DNA of 59,420 bases from Runella sp. (GCF_027484545.1 NZ_JAIXST010000346.1:1-59420), one strand, 5' to 3'. Numbered from the stretch's first letter, positions 40,976 to 50,641 are shown. Numbers and translations: made by a program. Notes: generated by a model not told the origin, from the sequence alone.

Positions 40976-42403
40976 TTATTCTGCATCCTTTTTGTAAGCA
41001 GGAGAGGCTAACCGATCTGCTTTTGAAACACCTGATACTTTTATAGGTAGTTTCTCTGATGTTGACTTAATTACAGCTTTTACTTCAGCCATATTAATTA
41101 CCGGTAGATACTTCGAAAATAAGAAGAAACAGGTGAAGAAAAAACCAAAAGAGAAGATATAATCTCCAATGTCAAACATCGTAGGATAAAACATAGCCCA
41201 GCTTGACGGAACGTAGTCACGGTGAAGAGAGGTAACAATAATCACAAACCGTTCAAACCACATCCCGATATTTACAATAACAGAGATAAAGAATGTCCAG
41301 GTTACACTGCGACGAATATGACGGCTCCAAAACAACTGCGGTGAAATAACGTTGCATGTCATCATTGCCCAATAGGCCCACCAGTAAGGTCCCGTTGCGC
41401 GGTTGATGAAAGCATAACTTTCAAACTCTACGCCCGAATACCAAGCCATAAAGAACTCTGTCAAATAAGCTACCCCTACAATCGAACCCGTGAGTGTAAT
41501 GATTTTATTCATCATTTCAATGTGTTCATGCGTAATATAATCTTCCAACTTATATACAACACGCGTCACCAGCATCAGATTTTGAACCATTGCGAATCCT
41601 GAGAAAATAGCTCCTGCAACGAAGTATGGCGGAAAAATGGTCGTATGCCAACCCGGAATAACTGAGGTAGCAAAGTCCATGGATACAATGGTATGTACCG
41701 AAAGTACAAGGGGAGTTGACAAACCAGCCAAAATTAAGCTGATATACTCATAACGCGCCCAAGTTTTAGCTGAGCCATTCCACCCTAAAGACAAGGTACC
41801 GTAAATGTATTTGGAAACTTTGTTCTGTGCACGGTCGCGGATAGTAGCCAAATCAGGCACCAAACCTACATACCAAAACAAACAGGAAACGGAGAAATAA
41901 GTTGAGATGGCAAACACGTCCCAAACCAACGGGGAGTTGAAGTTTACCCACAATGAACCAAAGGTATTTGGCAAGGGCAATGCCCAATAAGCCAACCACG
42001 GGCGCCCCATGTGCATCACAATAAAGGACGCAGCGCAAAGAACAGCGAAAATGGTCATCGCCTCTGCAGCACGGTTGATAGAAGTTCTCCATTTTTGACG
42101 GAAAAGGAGCAAAATAGCTGAAATCAAAGTACCGGCGTGACCAATACCAACCCACCATACGAAGTTAGTGATATCCCAAGCCCAACCGACAGTTTTGTTA
42201 AGGCCCCAAACGCCTAAACCTTCCCACCAAGTCCAGAAGACACAGCAAGTACCATACAGTAAAACCACAAATGAAAGCGTAAAAGCGGCTTTCCATTCTT
42301 TGGTTGGCTTGCCTTCCACCTGCTTACAGATATCCTCTGTCACGTCGGCGTAGGTTTTGCCGCCGGTTACGAGAGGGGTTCTTACGGGTGAAGTAACGTG
42401 CAT
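40976..42403 (-). CDS. actC: Alternative complex III NrfD-like membrane subunit ActC
   Basis: 475 aa, about ten transmembrane helices, NrfD/PsrC family. Visible motifs: [55 protein letters not shown], and [15 protein letters not shown]. It contains the quinol-binding site that feeds electrons to the ActB Fe-S clusters. The gene lies 79 bp after actB. Confidence 0.95.
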   Translation of the reverse strand: MHVTSPVRTPLVTGGKTYADVTEDICKQVEGKPTKEWKAAFTLSFVVLLYGTCCVFWTWWEGLGVWGLNKTVGWAWDITNFVWWVGIGHAGTLISAILLLFRQKWRTSINRAAEAMTIFAVLCAASFIVMHMGRPWLAYWALPLPNTFGSLWVNFNSPLVWDVFAISTYFSVSCLFWYVGLVPDLATIRDRAQNKVSKYIYGTLSLGWNGSAKTWARYEYISLILAGLSTPLVLSVHTIVSMDFATSVIPGWHTTIFPPYFVAGAIFSGFAMVQNLMLVTRVVYKLEDYITHEHIEMMNKIITLTGSIVGVAYLTEFFMAWYSGVEFESYAFINRATGPYWWAYWAMMTCNVISPQLFWSRHIRRSVTWTFFISVIVNIGMWFERFVIIVTSLHRDYVPSSWAMFYPTMFDIGDYIFSFGFFFTCFFLFSKYLPVINMAEVKAVIKSTSEKLPIKVSGVSKADRLASPAYKKDAE

Positions 42404-42482
42404 ATTTTTAAGAGTTATTAGTTAATTTTTATTAATTAATTGTCAATCAAAACGGAGAACCGCACAAACTTGTACCTAATTC

Positions 42483-45400
42483 TTAATGACCTCCATGTTC
42501 AGCATGAGACTCGGCAGTTGCCGCTTTTGCGTCCACATCTTTGTTACGGATTTTAACAAGATTTGCGTCCACATCTTTGTTACGGATTTTAACAAGATAA
42601 GAAATTTGTGGTTTTACGTTGATTTCTTCTAACATTTGGAATGCACGTCCTTCTTTTTCTTCTGACAATAATTTAGAAAGACGGCTTTCAGGGTCGTTCA
42701 TATCACCAAATACAATCGCTTCCGTTGGACAAGATTGAGCACAAGCAGTTACAATCTCTCCATCAACAGGACGACGACGTTCTTTTTTAGCATTCAATTT
42801 ACCCTCTTGAATACGCTGCACGCACATTGAGCATTTTTCAATAACTCCGCGTGAACGTACTGTTACATCAGGGTTAATGACCATTTTGCCAAGGTCATTA
42901 TTGTAATGATAATCGAAATTATCATTATCAAAATATTTAAACCAATTGAAACGACGTACTTTATAAGGGCAGTTATTGGCACAATAGCGAGTACCCACAC
43001 AACGGTTATAAGCCATTTGGTTAAGTCCTTCTGTGCTGTGAGTTGTAGCTAATACAGGACATACTGTTTCGCAAGGAGCATTACCACAATGTTGGCACAT
43101 CAATGGCTGGAAAGTTACTTCGGGATTTTCAGAAGCGATTTCCAATGCTTTTAGGTCTTCAACCGCATCACTGCTATAGTAGCGGTCAATACGAATCCAG
43201 TGCATTTCGCGACGGTTAATCACTTCCTGGCGGCCTACAACAGAAACGTTATTTTCAACCTGACAACTAATTACGCACGCACCACAACCTGTGCACGAAT
43301 TTAAGTCAATAGCCATTCCCCATGAGTGGTTAGGCTTTTCATAGCCATTCCACAATGAAATTTCGCCTGGACTTTTTAAGCCTTCAGAAGTAACCACATG
43401 CGGGAAATAGCGTCCTGCTTTCGTATCTTTTTGATATTCCGCCAAACGAGCTTCCTGCAATACTGCTTTTCTGCCCATTACAGTATCGTGCGTTTGTGTT
43501 TGGGCTATTTTACGAGTCTCACCCGTTTTAGATAATGTCCCGTCACCAGCACTAAAATTCACAAATCCGCCTTTGAATTGAGCCAGTGGATAAACATTTA
43601 CCCCTACTCCATTTCCAGCTTTACCGGCTTTTTCACGACCATACCCAATTGCAATGGCAACAGTGCCATTTGCTTGACCAGGCTGTACAATTACAGGTAA
43701 TTCCACCGACTTGCCTTTTATTTCTACTTTTACCACATCATCTTGAGCAAGCCCAAGTTCTTTAGCGGTTTTCTGAGATATGCTTGCATAATTATCCCAA
43801 CAAGCTTTGGTTATTGGCTCAGGGAACTCTTGTAACCATGGGTTGTTGGCTAATGCACCCGTACCCATTCCTACTTTTTCATAAAGCACTACCTCAAGTG
43901 CCGTTGCATTTGCTTTATAAGTACTATTAATGGTAGCAATTGCGCCATCAACCCCTGCGGTACCACTCACGCTGCTACCGGCAACTGCTGCACCTTTTTC
44001 TAAGACACCATCATGTAATGCCTTTGTCCAGGCACCTTCAAAATCAGCCCCTGTTATAATATTAGTTTTCCAGTAATTACGGAGATATGCATAAAAATCA
44101 CTGCTCAAACCTGCCCATTTTAAAAGGCTTGACTGCGCTTGACGTGTTTTAAATATCAACGAAATAGCGGGTTGTTGTAAGCTATAAAAACCAGCTTTAG
44201 GCTCGGCATCACCCCAAGATTCTAAGTAATGAGGGGCAGGAGCAATGTATTTGCAAAGGGAAGACGTTTCGTCTGAACGATCGGCAAAAGAAACCGAAAG
44301 AGCCGATTTGGAGAGTCCGTCCTTTAATTCTGCACCGCGTGGGTGATCATAAACAGGGTTACAACCATAAAATACAACTGCGCTGACAGAACCAGATTTT
44401 ACACCATCAATCAATTCATTCATTGCCAAGTCATTGCCTTGACGGAAATTAACCGGTGTATTTAAATCAATTGTAGATCCGTAAGAGCCCAACGCTTCAT
44501 TAAGTGCATTCACTACAATTTGAACGTTAGGGTCATTAGAACCTGACACTACTACCGCTGCCCCTTGCGCAGCTTTCAAATCTTTAGCTGCTTTTTCAAG
44601 CATTTTATCAACATCCGCACCTAAAGATGCCGCAGCTTTGCCCGTTACTTTATTATAGAGTGTCAGAGCTATCAATCCTTCCTGTGAAGGTTTTATAGCA
44701 GTGCGATAATCGGCATTTGAACCGGTAAGCGACAATGCTGTCTCAAACTGATAATGACGCAACATATCTCTTTTACCACCTTTAGCACTGCTTAGTTTAC
44801 GTCCTTGTACATATTGCTGAGCAAATACCTCAGGCGAAATCCAAGTACCCAGAAAATCACAGCTTACTCCTACTACGACCTTTGCTTTACTAAAGTCATA
44901 AGACGGAACTACAGCTTTACCAAACGCGTCTCCGTTTGCTTTTACCAAACCGGCTACTGAGTTAGCATCGTACATGACGTGCTTAGTAGTAGGGTATTTA
45001 GCAGTAAAATCAGAAATTACGGCTTTTGTGGAAGGACTCAAAATCGTTGAAGATACGATACGAATCTGTCCTCCTTTACCTGCAATTGACGCTAACTGCG
45101 TAGTGATTTCTTTATCAATCACATCCCAATCAGCATCAACTTCGCCTTTTTTAGGACCTTTTAACTTCTCAGCATCATATAAAGCCAATAAAGAAGCATG
45201 CGCCCTTGCACTTACTCCTCCTTTGCTAATGCTTGATTGCTTATTACCTTCAATCTTGATAGGACGCCCTTCGCGCGTTTTTACCAAAATACTGGCATAG
45301 TCGCCGCCTTCAGCGTAGGTAGAAGCATACCAATCCGCAATAGAAGGGAAAGTATCTATAGGTTTGTTAAGATAAGGAACTGACTTTTTTACGGGAGCAT

Positions 45401-45611
45401 CACAAGCAGCTAACGATACAGCAGCAACTCCAAATCCCAACACTTTTAAGAAATCCCGACGGTCTGAACCTGTTCCGTCTACGATACTCTTGTTACTGCC
45501 GGAATCCGTTGGCTCAAAGCTGCCAAATTCGTTATGTGCATTTTTTATAAAAGTCTCATCATTCCGAAGCTCCTCCAATCCTTTCCAATACCTCTTCGTT
45601 TGGTTTTCCAT
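42483..45611 (-). CDS. actB: Alternative complex III Fe-S subunit ActB
   Basis: 1042 aa. The extended N-terminus ends in a Tat motif (DRRDFLKVLGFGVAAVSLAAC, Arg51-Arg52, possible lipid Cys70). Residues ~75-720 are a molybdopterin-oxidoreductase-like domain, which in this family carries no cofactor. Residues ~745-1000 are a ferredoxin-like part with four Cys clusters: CTGCGACVISC, CQHCGNAPCETVCP, CVGTRYCANNCPY and CSMCVQRI...CAQSCP. It carries electrons from ActC quinol to ActA hemes. The C-terminus contains a perfect 12-residue tandem duplication (36 bp) and a His-rich end (SHAEHGGH). Confidence 0.95.
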   Translation of the reverse strand: MENQTKRYWKGLEELRNDETFIKNAHNEFGSFEPTDSGSNKSIVDGTGSDRRDFLKVLGFGVAAVSLAACDAPVKKSVPYLNKPIDTFPSIADWYASTYAEGGDYASILVKTREGRPIKIEGNKQSSISKGGVSARAHASLLALYDAEKLKGPKKGEVDADWDVIDKEITTQLASIAGKGGQIRIVSSTILSPSTKAVISDFTAKYPTTKHVMYDANSVAGLVKANGDAFGKAVVPSYDFSKAKVVVGVSCDFLGTWISPEVFAQQYVQGRKLSSAKGGKRDMLRHYQFETALSLTGSNADYRTAIKPSQEGLIALTLYNKVTGKAAASLGADVDKMLEKAAKDLKAAQGAAVVVSGSNDPNVQIVVNALNEALGSYGSTIDLNTPVNFRQGNDLAMNELIDGVKSGSVSAVVFYGCNPVYDHPRGAELKDGLSKSALSVSFADRSDETSSLCKYIAPAPHYLESWGDAEPKAGFYSLQQPAISLIFKTRQAQSSLLKWAGLSSDFYAYLRNYWKTNIITGADFEGAWTKALHDGVLEKGAAVAGSSVSGTAGVDGAIATINSTYKANATALEVVLYEKVGMGTGALANNPWLQEFPEPITKACWDNYASISQKTAKELGLAQDDVVKVEIKGKSVELPVIVQPGQANGTVAIAIGYGREKAGKAGNGVGVNVYPLAQFKGGFVNFSAGDGTLSKTGETRKIAQTQTHDTVMGRKAVLQEARLAEYQKDTKAGRYFPHVVTSEGLKSPGEISLWNGYEKPNHSWGMAIDLNSCTGCGACVISCQVENNVSVVGRQEVINRREMHWIRIDRYYSSDAVEDLKALEIASENPEVTFQPLMCQHCGNAPCETVCPVLATTHSTEGLNQMAYNRCVGTRYCANNCPYKVRRFNWFKYFDNDNFDYHYNNDLGKMVINPDVTVRSRGVIEKCSMCVQRIQEGKLNAKKERRRPVDGEIVTACAQSCPTEAIVFGDMNDPESRLSKLLSEEKEGRAFQMLEEINVKPQISYLVKIRNKDVDANLVKIRNKDVDAKAATAESHAEHGGH
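42526..42597. repeat. Perfect 36-bp tandem duplication in actB
   Basis: Copies at 42526-42561 and 42562-42597 are identical, encoding LVKIRNKDVDA twice in succession near the ActB C-terminus. In-frame and without any divergence, so it is probably a recent slippage or duplication event. Confidence 0.95.
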
Positions 45612-45647
45612 ATATTTATGAATGTAGATTCTGGATTCTTAAATTTT

Positions 45648-46850
45648 CTAATAGTGACACTTTGAACATTCTAACCCGCCAATGTCAGCTACTTTCAAAG
45701 GCTCTTTGCTTTTCTTTGCATGAAGTGCAGTAAGCTTATCATAATAGGCATTGCCTTTCGTATTTACATCTGTCTTACGGTGACAATCAATACACCATCC
45801 CATCGTTAATGAAGAACGTTGTTCTACTACTTCCATGGTTTGAATTTCACCATGACATTGTTGACACTGTACACCACCTACATTTACGTGTTGGGCGTGA
45901 TTAAAATAAGCTAAATCAGGCAAATTGTGAATACGAACCCATTCAATTGGTTGGTTTTTCTCAATTGCAGTGTAAATTTTTTGGATTTCAGGAGATTCTT
46001 TTTTGATAACGCCATGGCAATTCATGCAAATATTCGCCGATGGAATGGTAGCTGATTTGCCACGATTTACACCCGTATGGCAATAATTACAATCTACCTT
46101 ATATTGACCTGCATGAAGTTTATGAGAAAAAGCAATAGGCTGCTTAGGCGCATATCCCTGCTGTACTCCTATTCCGTACATTCCATCAATGGTGGCTTTA
46201 GTCACCATAAGAATGAAAAACCAAACTGTGGCACTGCGAACGGCTGAGTTTTTACTGAAAGCAACCAATCCGTTTCTAAGTTTGTCGCCCATGGAAGTGC
46301 CTTCACTGGAAGATACGTCCCCACTGACCGCTTTAGACAAAATCGAAACGATTGCTAACAATACTCCCAATACTAACAGCATTACCAATAATAAGGCAAC
46401 TAAAATGTAAGTAAACAAATCAGATGGGCCTGAACCACCGGAAACTGCTTGAGCGGTATTAGTTGCACCGGCCGGTGCAGCAGCGACTGCAGTATTTGCT
46501 TTTTCAATATATGCCAAAATGTCTTTCACCTCTTTGTCTCCAAATGCGGGGAAAGCAGTCATTTGTGCTTTATTGAATTTGTTGTACAAAGCAACTGCAT
46601 ACTCATCTCCTGCCTGAATAACGCCATTGGGATTTTTCACCCATTTTACTATCCAAGCTAAATCACGGCGCTGTTGAATACCTTTTAATCCGGGACCAAC
46701 GACTACCTCATCTTTGGGAGAGTGACAAGCTTTACAATTATTATTAAACAGCGTTTCGCCGCTTGCTGCATCGCCATCTTGAGCTATTGCCTTACTTAGG
46801 CTTATCATAGCTAAAAGGGCTATGACAAATAGTCGACTAATGTTACGCAT
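45648..46850 (-). CDS. actA: Alternative complex III multiheme cytochrome c ActA (six CxxCH)
   Basis: 400 aa from the ATG at 46850. The frame is open to 46919, but a promoter at 46919-46950 would place transcription start inside those codons, and a signal peptide (LFVIALLAMISLSKAIA-Q) follows this Met. The first domain is a monoheme cytochrome c (CKACH), then a transmembrane helix (~150-175), then a C-terminal pentaheme domain (CNYCH, CMNCH, CQQCH, CIDCH, CSKCH). ActA passes electrons from ActB to the periplasmic acceptor. The N-terminal monoheme domain brings the total to six hemes. First gene of the long respiratory operon. Confidence 0.93.
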   Translation of the reverse strand: MRNISRLFVIALLAMISLSKAIAQDGDAASGETLFNNNCKACHSPKDEVVVGPGLKGIQQRRDLAWIVKWVKNPNGVIQAGDEYAVALYNKFNKAQMTAFPAFGDKEVKDILAYIEKANTAVAAAPAGATNTAQAVSGGSGPSDLFTYILVALLLVMLLVLGVLLAIVSILSKAVSGDVSSSEGTSMGDKLRNGLVAFSKNSAVRSATVWFFILMVTKATIDGMYGIGVQQGYAPKQPIAFSHKLHAGQYKVDCNYCHTGVNRGKSATIPSANICMNCHGVIKKESPEIQKIYTAIEKNQPIEWVRIHNLPDLAYFNHAQHVNVGGVQCQQCHGEIQTMEVVEQRSSLTMGWCIDCHRKTDVNTKGNAYYDKLTALHAKKSKEPLKVADIGGLECSKCHY

Positions 46851-46918
46851 TTCTTTGAAAAATAAACAACTCCTCATTTGTGTATAAATTAACAAAAACG
46901 TGATACTTCTTGACCGCA

Positions 46919-46950
46919 CAAAAGTAATGCACGATTACATACGTGCCAAA
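46919..46950 (-). promoter_or_regulatory. Promoter of the act-cta operon
   Basis: On the minus strand: TTTG (46947-46950), 20-bp spacer, TACTTTTG (46919-46926). This is a full match to the Bacteroidota TTTG-N19/21-TAnnTTTG consensus. Transcription would begin near 46913, ~60 bp before the chosen actA start. Confidence 0.75.
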
Positions 46951-47070
46951 GCATTTCTATCCTTAATTTGCAATAATTTAATTATTTAGATTTTTTCTAA
47001 TTAAGCTTAGAAGTAATTGTGAAGCATAGAATATAGCATTATTTGATTGAAAATGGCCGGATTAAAAACA

Positions 47071-47120
47071 AAAAATACCATTCAGCATGTTAAAACTTAT
47101 CATGGCTGAATGGTATTTTT
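47071..47120 (-). terminator. Terminator downstream of tRNA-Cys
   Basis: A perfect 16-bp stem (47071-47086 with 47105-47120; arms AAAAATACCATTCAGC and its complement) with an 18-nt loop, 25 bp past the tRNA 3' end on the minus strand, followed by T-rich sequence. It isolates the act operon from rpsA and tRNA transcription. Confidence 0.85.
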
Positions 47121-47144
47121 CTTAGAAAATAAATTTGCAATAAG

Positions 47145-47215
47145 AGGTCCCGAGCGGATTCGAACCGCTGTACGAGCTTTTGCAGAGCTCTGCCTAGCCA
47201 CTCGGCCACAGGACC
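47145..47215 (-). tRNA. tRNA-Cys (GCA)
   Basis: 71-nt cloverleaf on the minus strand. Acceptor stem GGTCCTG/CGGGACC with one G-U pair and discriminator U. D-arm from GCCGAGTGGCTAGGC. Anticodon stem GAGCT/AGCTC around loop CTGCAAA (anticodon GCA). T-arm AGCGG-TTCGAAT-CCGCT. The CCA end is not encoded. It follows rpsA by ~100 bp, with an inverted repeat (GGATGTTAGT/ACTAACATCC) between them. Confidence 0.97.
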
Positions 47216-47318
47216 TTTTTATTAGTTGGATGTTAGTATGTTTTGGTTGTCTGAAAATATTCTAACAAACCTACAAACTAACATCCACGTGCAAATATAA
47301 CAGTTTATTTTAGTTCTG

Positions 47319-49136
47319 TTACTCTGCTTCTGCCTCTTTTGTAACTTTCTTTGTAGCGGCAGCTTTTTTCTTCTTTTCGCCTTCTTCCAATTGTTCTTTT
47401 AAAGCCGAAAGTGCTTCTAAATCACCCAAAGTAGCTTTTTCAGCATCTTTAGGTTTTTCTACTTTAGCAGGTTTAGCTTTTTCTTCAACTTTGGGCTCTT
47501 CTTTTTCCTGCCAAGTTTTGACATGAGAAAGAACAATACGTTTTTCTTCTTTTAAGAATTCAGTTACTTTAAAATCAAGCGACTCGCCTACTTCAGCAAC
47601 CGTACCATCTTCTTTGGCTAAGTTTTTCAAAATAGCAACTCCTTCAATTCCGTAAGGTAATTCAAGAGTGGCAACCTTATCGCCTTTACCAACAACAGTA
47701 CACTTATGCACTGAACCTACAGCGAAGATGCTTTCAAAAGTATCCCAAGGATTTTCTTCCAAGTGCTTATGGCTTAAAGAAAGACGACGGTTATCTGCGT
47801 CTAATTCAAGAACCATTACTTCAAGTTCCTCGCCTACTTTAATAAAATCGCTTGGGTGTTTGATTTTTTTAGTCCATGAAAGATCCGATACGTGAACCAA
47901 ACCGTCAATACCTTCTTCTAATTCAAGGAAAAGACCAAAGTTAGTAAGATTACGAACAATACCTTTATGTTTAGTACCAACAGCGTATTTATCAATGATT
48001 TCCTGACGTGTCCAAGGATCAGCAGTCAGTTGTTTCAATCCTAACGACATTTTACGTTCGTTACGATCTAATGTTAATACAACGGCCTCTACTTCATCAC
48101 CAATTTTCAGGAAGTCCTGAGGATTGCGTAAATGTTGTGACCAAGACATTTCCGAAACGTGAATGAGTCCTTCTACACCCGGCATAATTTCAAGGAAAGC
48201 GCCGTAATCTGCTACGTTAACTACTTTACCTTTTACTTTAGAGCCGATTTCGATTTCTGATGCAAGTGCTTCCCAAGGATGAGCCTGCAATTGCTTCATA
48301 CCAAGTGAAATACGTTTTTTATCTTCGTCAAAATCCAAAACTACGACGTTGATTTTTTGGTCAAGGCTTAACAAATCCGAAGGATCGTTGATACGTCCCC
48401 AAGAAATATCAGTAATGTGCAATAAACCATCAACACCGCCTAAGTCAATAAACACCCCAAATTTGGTCATGTTTTTGATAACACCTTCCAATACCTGACC
48501 GCGTTCCAAATTAGTAAGAATTTGTTGGCGTTGTGCTTCAAGGTCTTTTTCAATAAGAATTTTATGAGAAACAACCACGTTATTATTAGCATGGTTAATT
48601 TTCACTACTTTTACTTCCATCTTCTTACCTACAAACACATCAAAGTCGCGAATAGGCTTCACGTCAATTTGTGAACCCGGCAAGAAAGCTTCAATGCTGT
48701 AGATATCAACAATAAGACCGCCTTTCGTACGACGTTTCACAAAACCATCAATCACTAAATCATGATCAAATGATTTTTGGATGTTATCCCATGCCGTAAT
48801 TACGCGCGCTTTCTTACGAGAAAGTATCAATTGACCGTTAGGGTCTTCTTGATTTTCAATATATACTTCAATTTCGTCGCCGATTTTCAGATCCGTCAAA
48901 TCACGAAATTCTGAACGCGGTACGATACCGTCTGATTTTGAACCAATATTCAAAATCACTTCGCGGTCATTCATACCGACCACGACTCCTTTTACGACCT
49001 CTTTTTCGGCGACGGGTGAGATAGTCCCGTTGATCAATTGTTCCAATTGGGCTTTTTCAGAAGCAGAATAGCCACTACCAAAGCCGCGATTATCGACTCT
49101 GTCCCAATCAAAATCAGCTAATTGAGTTTTACTCAT
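47319..49136 (-). CDS. rpsA: 30S ribosomal protein S1
   Basis: 605 aa with six S1 RNA-binding domains. Examples are GVVVGMNDREVILNIGSKSD (1), GFVKRRTKGGLIVDIYSIEA (2), GVIKNMTKFGVFIDLGGVDG (3), GKVVNVADYGAFLEIMPGVE (4), GIVRNLTNFGLFLELEEGID (5) and a more divergent sixth (GKGDKVATLELPYGIEGVA). The Lys/Glu-rich tail (~545-605) is typical of Bacteroidota S1. It binds mRNA on the 30S subunit; in a phylum with weak Shine-Dalgarno use it is important for initiation. Its promoter is at 49231-49261. Confidence 0.96.
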   Translation of the reverse strand: MSKTQLADFDWDRVDNRGFGSGYSASEKAQLEQLINGTISPVAEKEVVKGVVVGMNDREVILNIGSKSDGIVPRSEFRDLTDLKIGDEIEVYIENQEDPNGQLILSRKKARVITAWDNIQKSFDHDLVIDGFVKRRTKGGLIVDIYSIEAFLPGSQIDVKPIRDFDVFVGKKMEVKVVKINHANNNVVVSHKILIEKDLEAQRQQILTNLERGQVLEGVIKNMTKFGVFIDLGGVDGLLHITDISWGRINDPSDLLSLDQKINVVVLDFDEDKKRISLGMKQLQAHPWEALASEIEIGSKVKGKVVNVADYGAFLEIMPGVEGLIHVSEMSWSQHLRNPQDFLKIGDEVEAVVLTLDRNERKMSLGLKQLTADPWTRQEIIDKYAVGTKHKGIVRNLTNFGLFLELEEGIDGLVHVSDLSWTKKIKHPSDFIKVGEELEVMVLELDADNRRLSLSHKHLEENPWDTFESIFAVGSVHKCTVVGKGDKVATLELPYGIEGVAILKNLAKEDGTVAEVGESLDFKVTEFLKEEKRIVLSHVKTWQEKEEPKVEEKAKPAKVEKPKDAEKATLGDLEALSALKEQLEEGEKKKKAAATKKVTKEAEAE

Positions 49137-49230
49137 AATATAGTTGTGAAATTGCCTTTTCTTACATCAGTCTTCAGGCAAATAGACTGAAATTTAGTGA
49201 AACAAATCCCGCCCCTTGCAAAACGGATTG

Positions 49231-49261
49231 CAAAGGTAGAAGTTTCTACAAAAAAAAGCAA
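49231..49261 (-). promoter_or_regulatory. Promoter of rpsA
   Basis: On the minus strand: TTG (49259-49261), 20-bp spacer, TACCTTTG (49231-49238), matching the Bacteroidota consensus. Transcription would start near 49225, leaving an ~90-nt leader before the rpsA ATG. Confidence 0.65.
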
Positions 49262-49267
49262 TTTTTT

Positions 49268-49780
49268 TTAGTACGCCTTTTCTCTTTTTGCCAAAAAAGG
49301 CATCCACGATTCTTCGGTAGTACCCGAATATTCACGCATAAATAAAATAAACGAGGGTTTAAAAGGACGTTGCCGCATAGGCATCGAAGCTTCTTCCGGA
49401 GTACAATCTCCTTTACGCGTATTGCAACGTTTACAGGCAGTTGCGAGATTTTCCCAACTTGTTCGCCCTCCGCGGGACTTTGGCATGACATGATCAAGTG
49501 TGAGATCTTCGTGAGTTCCGCAATAAACACAGCGGTGATTATCTCGCTTAAAAATATTCTGCCGTGTCATCATTACGCCTTTGTAAGGCAAGTTAATGTA
49601 ACGGTGCAGTCGAATCACCGTTGGCATTGGGAATACACTGCTTACTGTGCGTAGATAATACGCAGAAGACTCGGCAACCAATTCAGCCTTGTTGAGATAC
49701 ACCAGCAAGAAGGCTTTGGGGACGGAGCAAATGCTCAACGCGGAGTAATCTTGATTTAGTATTAAGACTTTCCTACCCAT
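49268..49780 (-). CDS. HNH endonuclease family protein
   Basis: 170 aa. N-terminal part MGRKVLILNQDYSALSICSV and then an HNH domain (~77-128) with zinc Cys pairs CVYCG and CKRCN. The catalytic His is in LTLDHVMPKSRGG, followed by TSWENLATACKRCNTRKGD. This is the widespread single-domain HNH family present in most Bacteroidota and many other bacteria, usually not linked to mobile elements. Its substrate is unknown. It is divergent from the TetR gene. Confidence 0.92.
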   Translation of the reverse strand: MGRKVLILNQDYSALSICSVPKAFLLVYLNKAELVAESSAYYLRTVSSVFPMPTVIRLHRYINLPYKGVMMTRQNIFKRDNHRCVYCGTHEDLTLDHVMPKSRGGRTSWENLATACKRCNTRKGDCTPEEASMPMRQRPFKPSFILFMREYSGTTEESWMPFLAKREKAY

Positions 49781-49935
49781 ACCGATACGAGGGGTTTTTA
49801 GGTTTGCGCAATATACAAAGGATTATCGTGAAAAAATGCGTTTCTACAAACTTCTTAACGGAAAATTGTTTTAGTAGATAAACACTCCGTCTATCATTTA
49901 TTTTGTCCCATTTATAAAAAATAAATAAACATCTC

Positions 49936-49965
49936 TTGTTTACTAAACACTGTTTAGTAAATTTG
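49936..49965 (+). promoter_or_regulatory. Promoter of the tetR gene overlapped by its operator
   Basis: TTG (49936-49938), 19-bp spacer, TAAATTTG (49958-49965): a full Bacteroidota consensus. The perfect palindrome at 49939-49961 fills the spacer and enters the -7 box, so a bound repressor would block RNA polymerase. Start of transcription near 49971 supports the ATG at 50008. Confidence 0.7.
49939..49961. promoter_or_regulatory. TetR operator O1
   Basis: A perfect inverted repeat TTTACTAAAC-act-GTTTAGTAAA (10-bp arms) directly upstream of the tetR gene. A related copy (18 of 23 positions identical) precedes the tolC gene at 51133-51155. Confidence 0.75.
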
Positions 49966-50007
49966 CATCGTTCACAAAAATCGACTAAAGTACGTCTGTA
50001 TACAACA

Positions 50008-50625
50008 ATGGGAATTTTAGAGAGGAAAGAGAGAGAGAAAGAAGATATGCGGCGGCTTATTTTGACTGCTGCCCGCAAACTTTTTTTAGAACAAGGGTAC
50101 GAAAAAACCAGTATCCGCAATATTGCTGATGCCATAGAATATAGTCCAGCCACCATTTATCTATACTATAAAGACAAAAACGAGTTGTTTTTTGCCTTGC
50201 ACGAAGAGGCATTTTTGAAATTCATGGAGGAATTAGGTGGCGTTAGAAGCGTTAAAGACCCGTTTGAACGATTGATTGAAATGGGGCATCGTTACATCAA
50301 GTATGCAGTGGAGAATCCTGAATTATACGATTTGATGTTTATCATGACTGCTCCTATGGAAACATTAGCCTGCCGAGACGAATTGTGGGAGGATGGCTTA
50401 AAATCGTTTGGATTACTTAAATGGGTCATTCAGGAGTGTGTCAACATAGGCTATTTAAAAAATACAGATATTGAGATTTCTGCCATGACTGTTTGGGCTT
50501 ATATGCACGGTTTAGTTACCATTTATCTTAAAAACAGAATGAGTATGTTTCAGGATGATCAGCAAATACAACGAATGCAACAGTCGTTTACACTTTTCAG
50601 TAAAATGATAAAAGAGTCTTTGTGA
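50008..50625 (+). CDS. TetR/AcrR-family transcriptional regulator
   Basis: 205 aa from the ATG at 50008. The in-frame ATG at 49936 is rejected because it lies within the promoter. An N-terminal TetR helix-turn-helix (~8-55; ILTAARKLFLEQGYEKTSIR, then ATIYLYYKDKNELFFALHEE) is followed by a helical ligand-binding domain (TetR_C-like, ~75-205). It probably represses itself and the downstream DUF3995 and efflux genes through the palindromes at 49939 and 51133. The ligand is likely a pump substrate. Confidence 0.92.
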   Translation: MGILERKEREKEDMRRLILTAARKLFLEQGYEKTSIRNIADAIEYSPATIYLYYKDKNELFFALHEEAFLKFMEELGGVRSVKDPFERLIEMGHRYIKYAVENPELYDLMFIMTAPMETLACRDELWEDGLKSFGLLKWVIQECVNIGYLKNTDIEISAMTVWAYMHGLVTIYLKNRMSMFQDDQQIQRMQQSFTLFSKMIKESL

Positions 50626-50641
50626 ATCAAACCAATCAGCC

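Noticed and set aside
42526-42597. 36-bp direct repeat as CRISPR or attachment site
   Set aside because: There are only two abutting copies with no spacer, in frame in actB; it is simple tandem duplication.
46851-46919. Upstream start of ActA at 46919
   Set aside because: The start codon coincides with the -7 box of a consensus promoter, and a proper signal peptide begins at the ATG at 46850.
47228-47286. GGATGTTAGT/ACTAACATCC inverted repeat between rpsA and tRNA-Cys as a terminator
   Set aside because: The loop is about 40 nt and lacks a clear T-tract; it could be a processing site, but evidence is insufficient for a feature.
49246-49530. 94-aa minus-strand frame overlapping the HNH gene
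   Set aside because: It is a shadow of the HNH coding sequence in another frame, with no recognisable domain.
49936-50007. Upstream ATG of the TetR gene at 49936
   Set aside because: It overlaps the -33/-7 promoter and operator; the HTH domain begins normally from the ATG at 50008.
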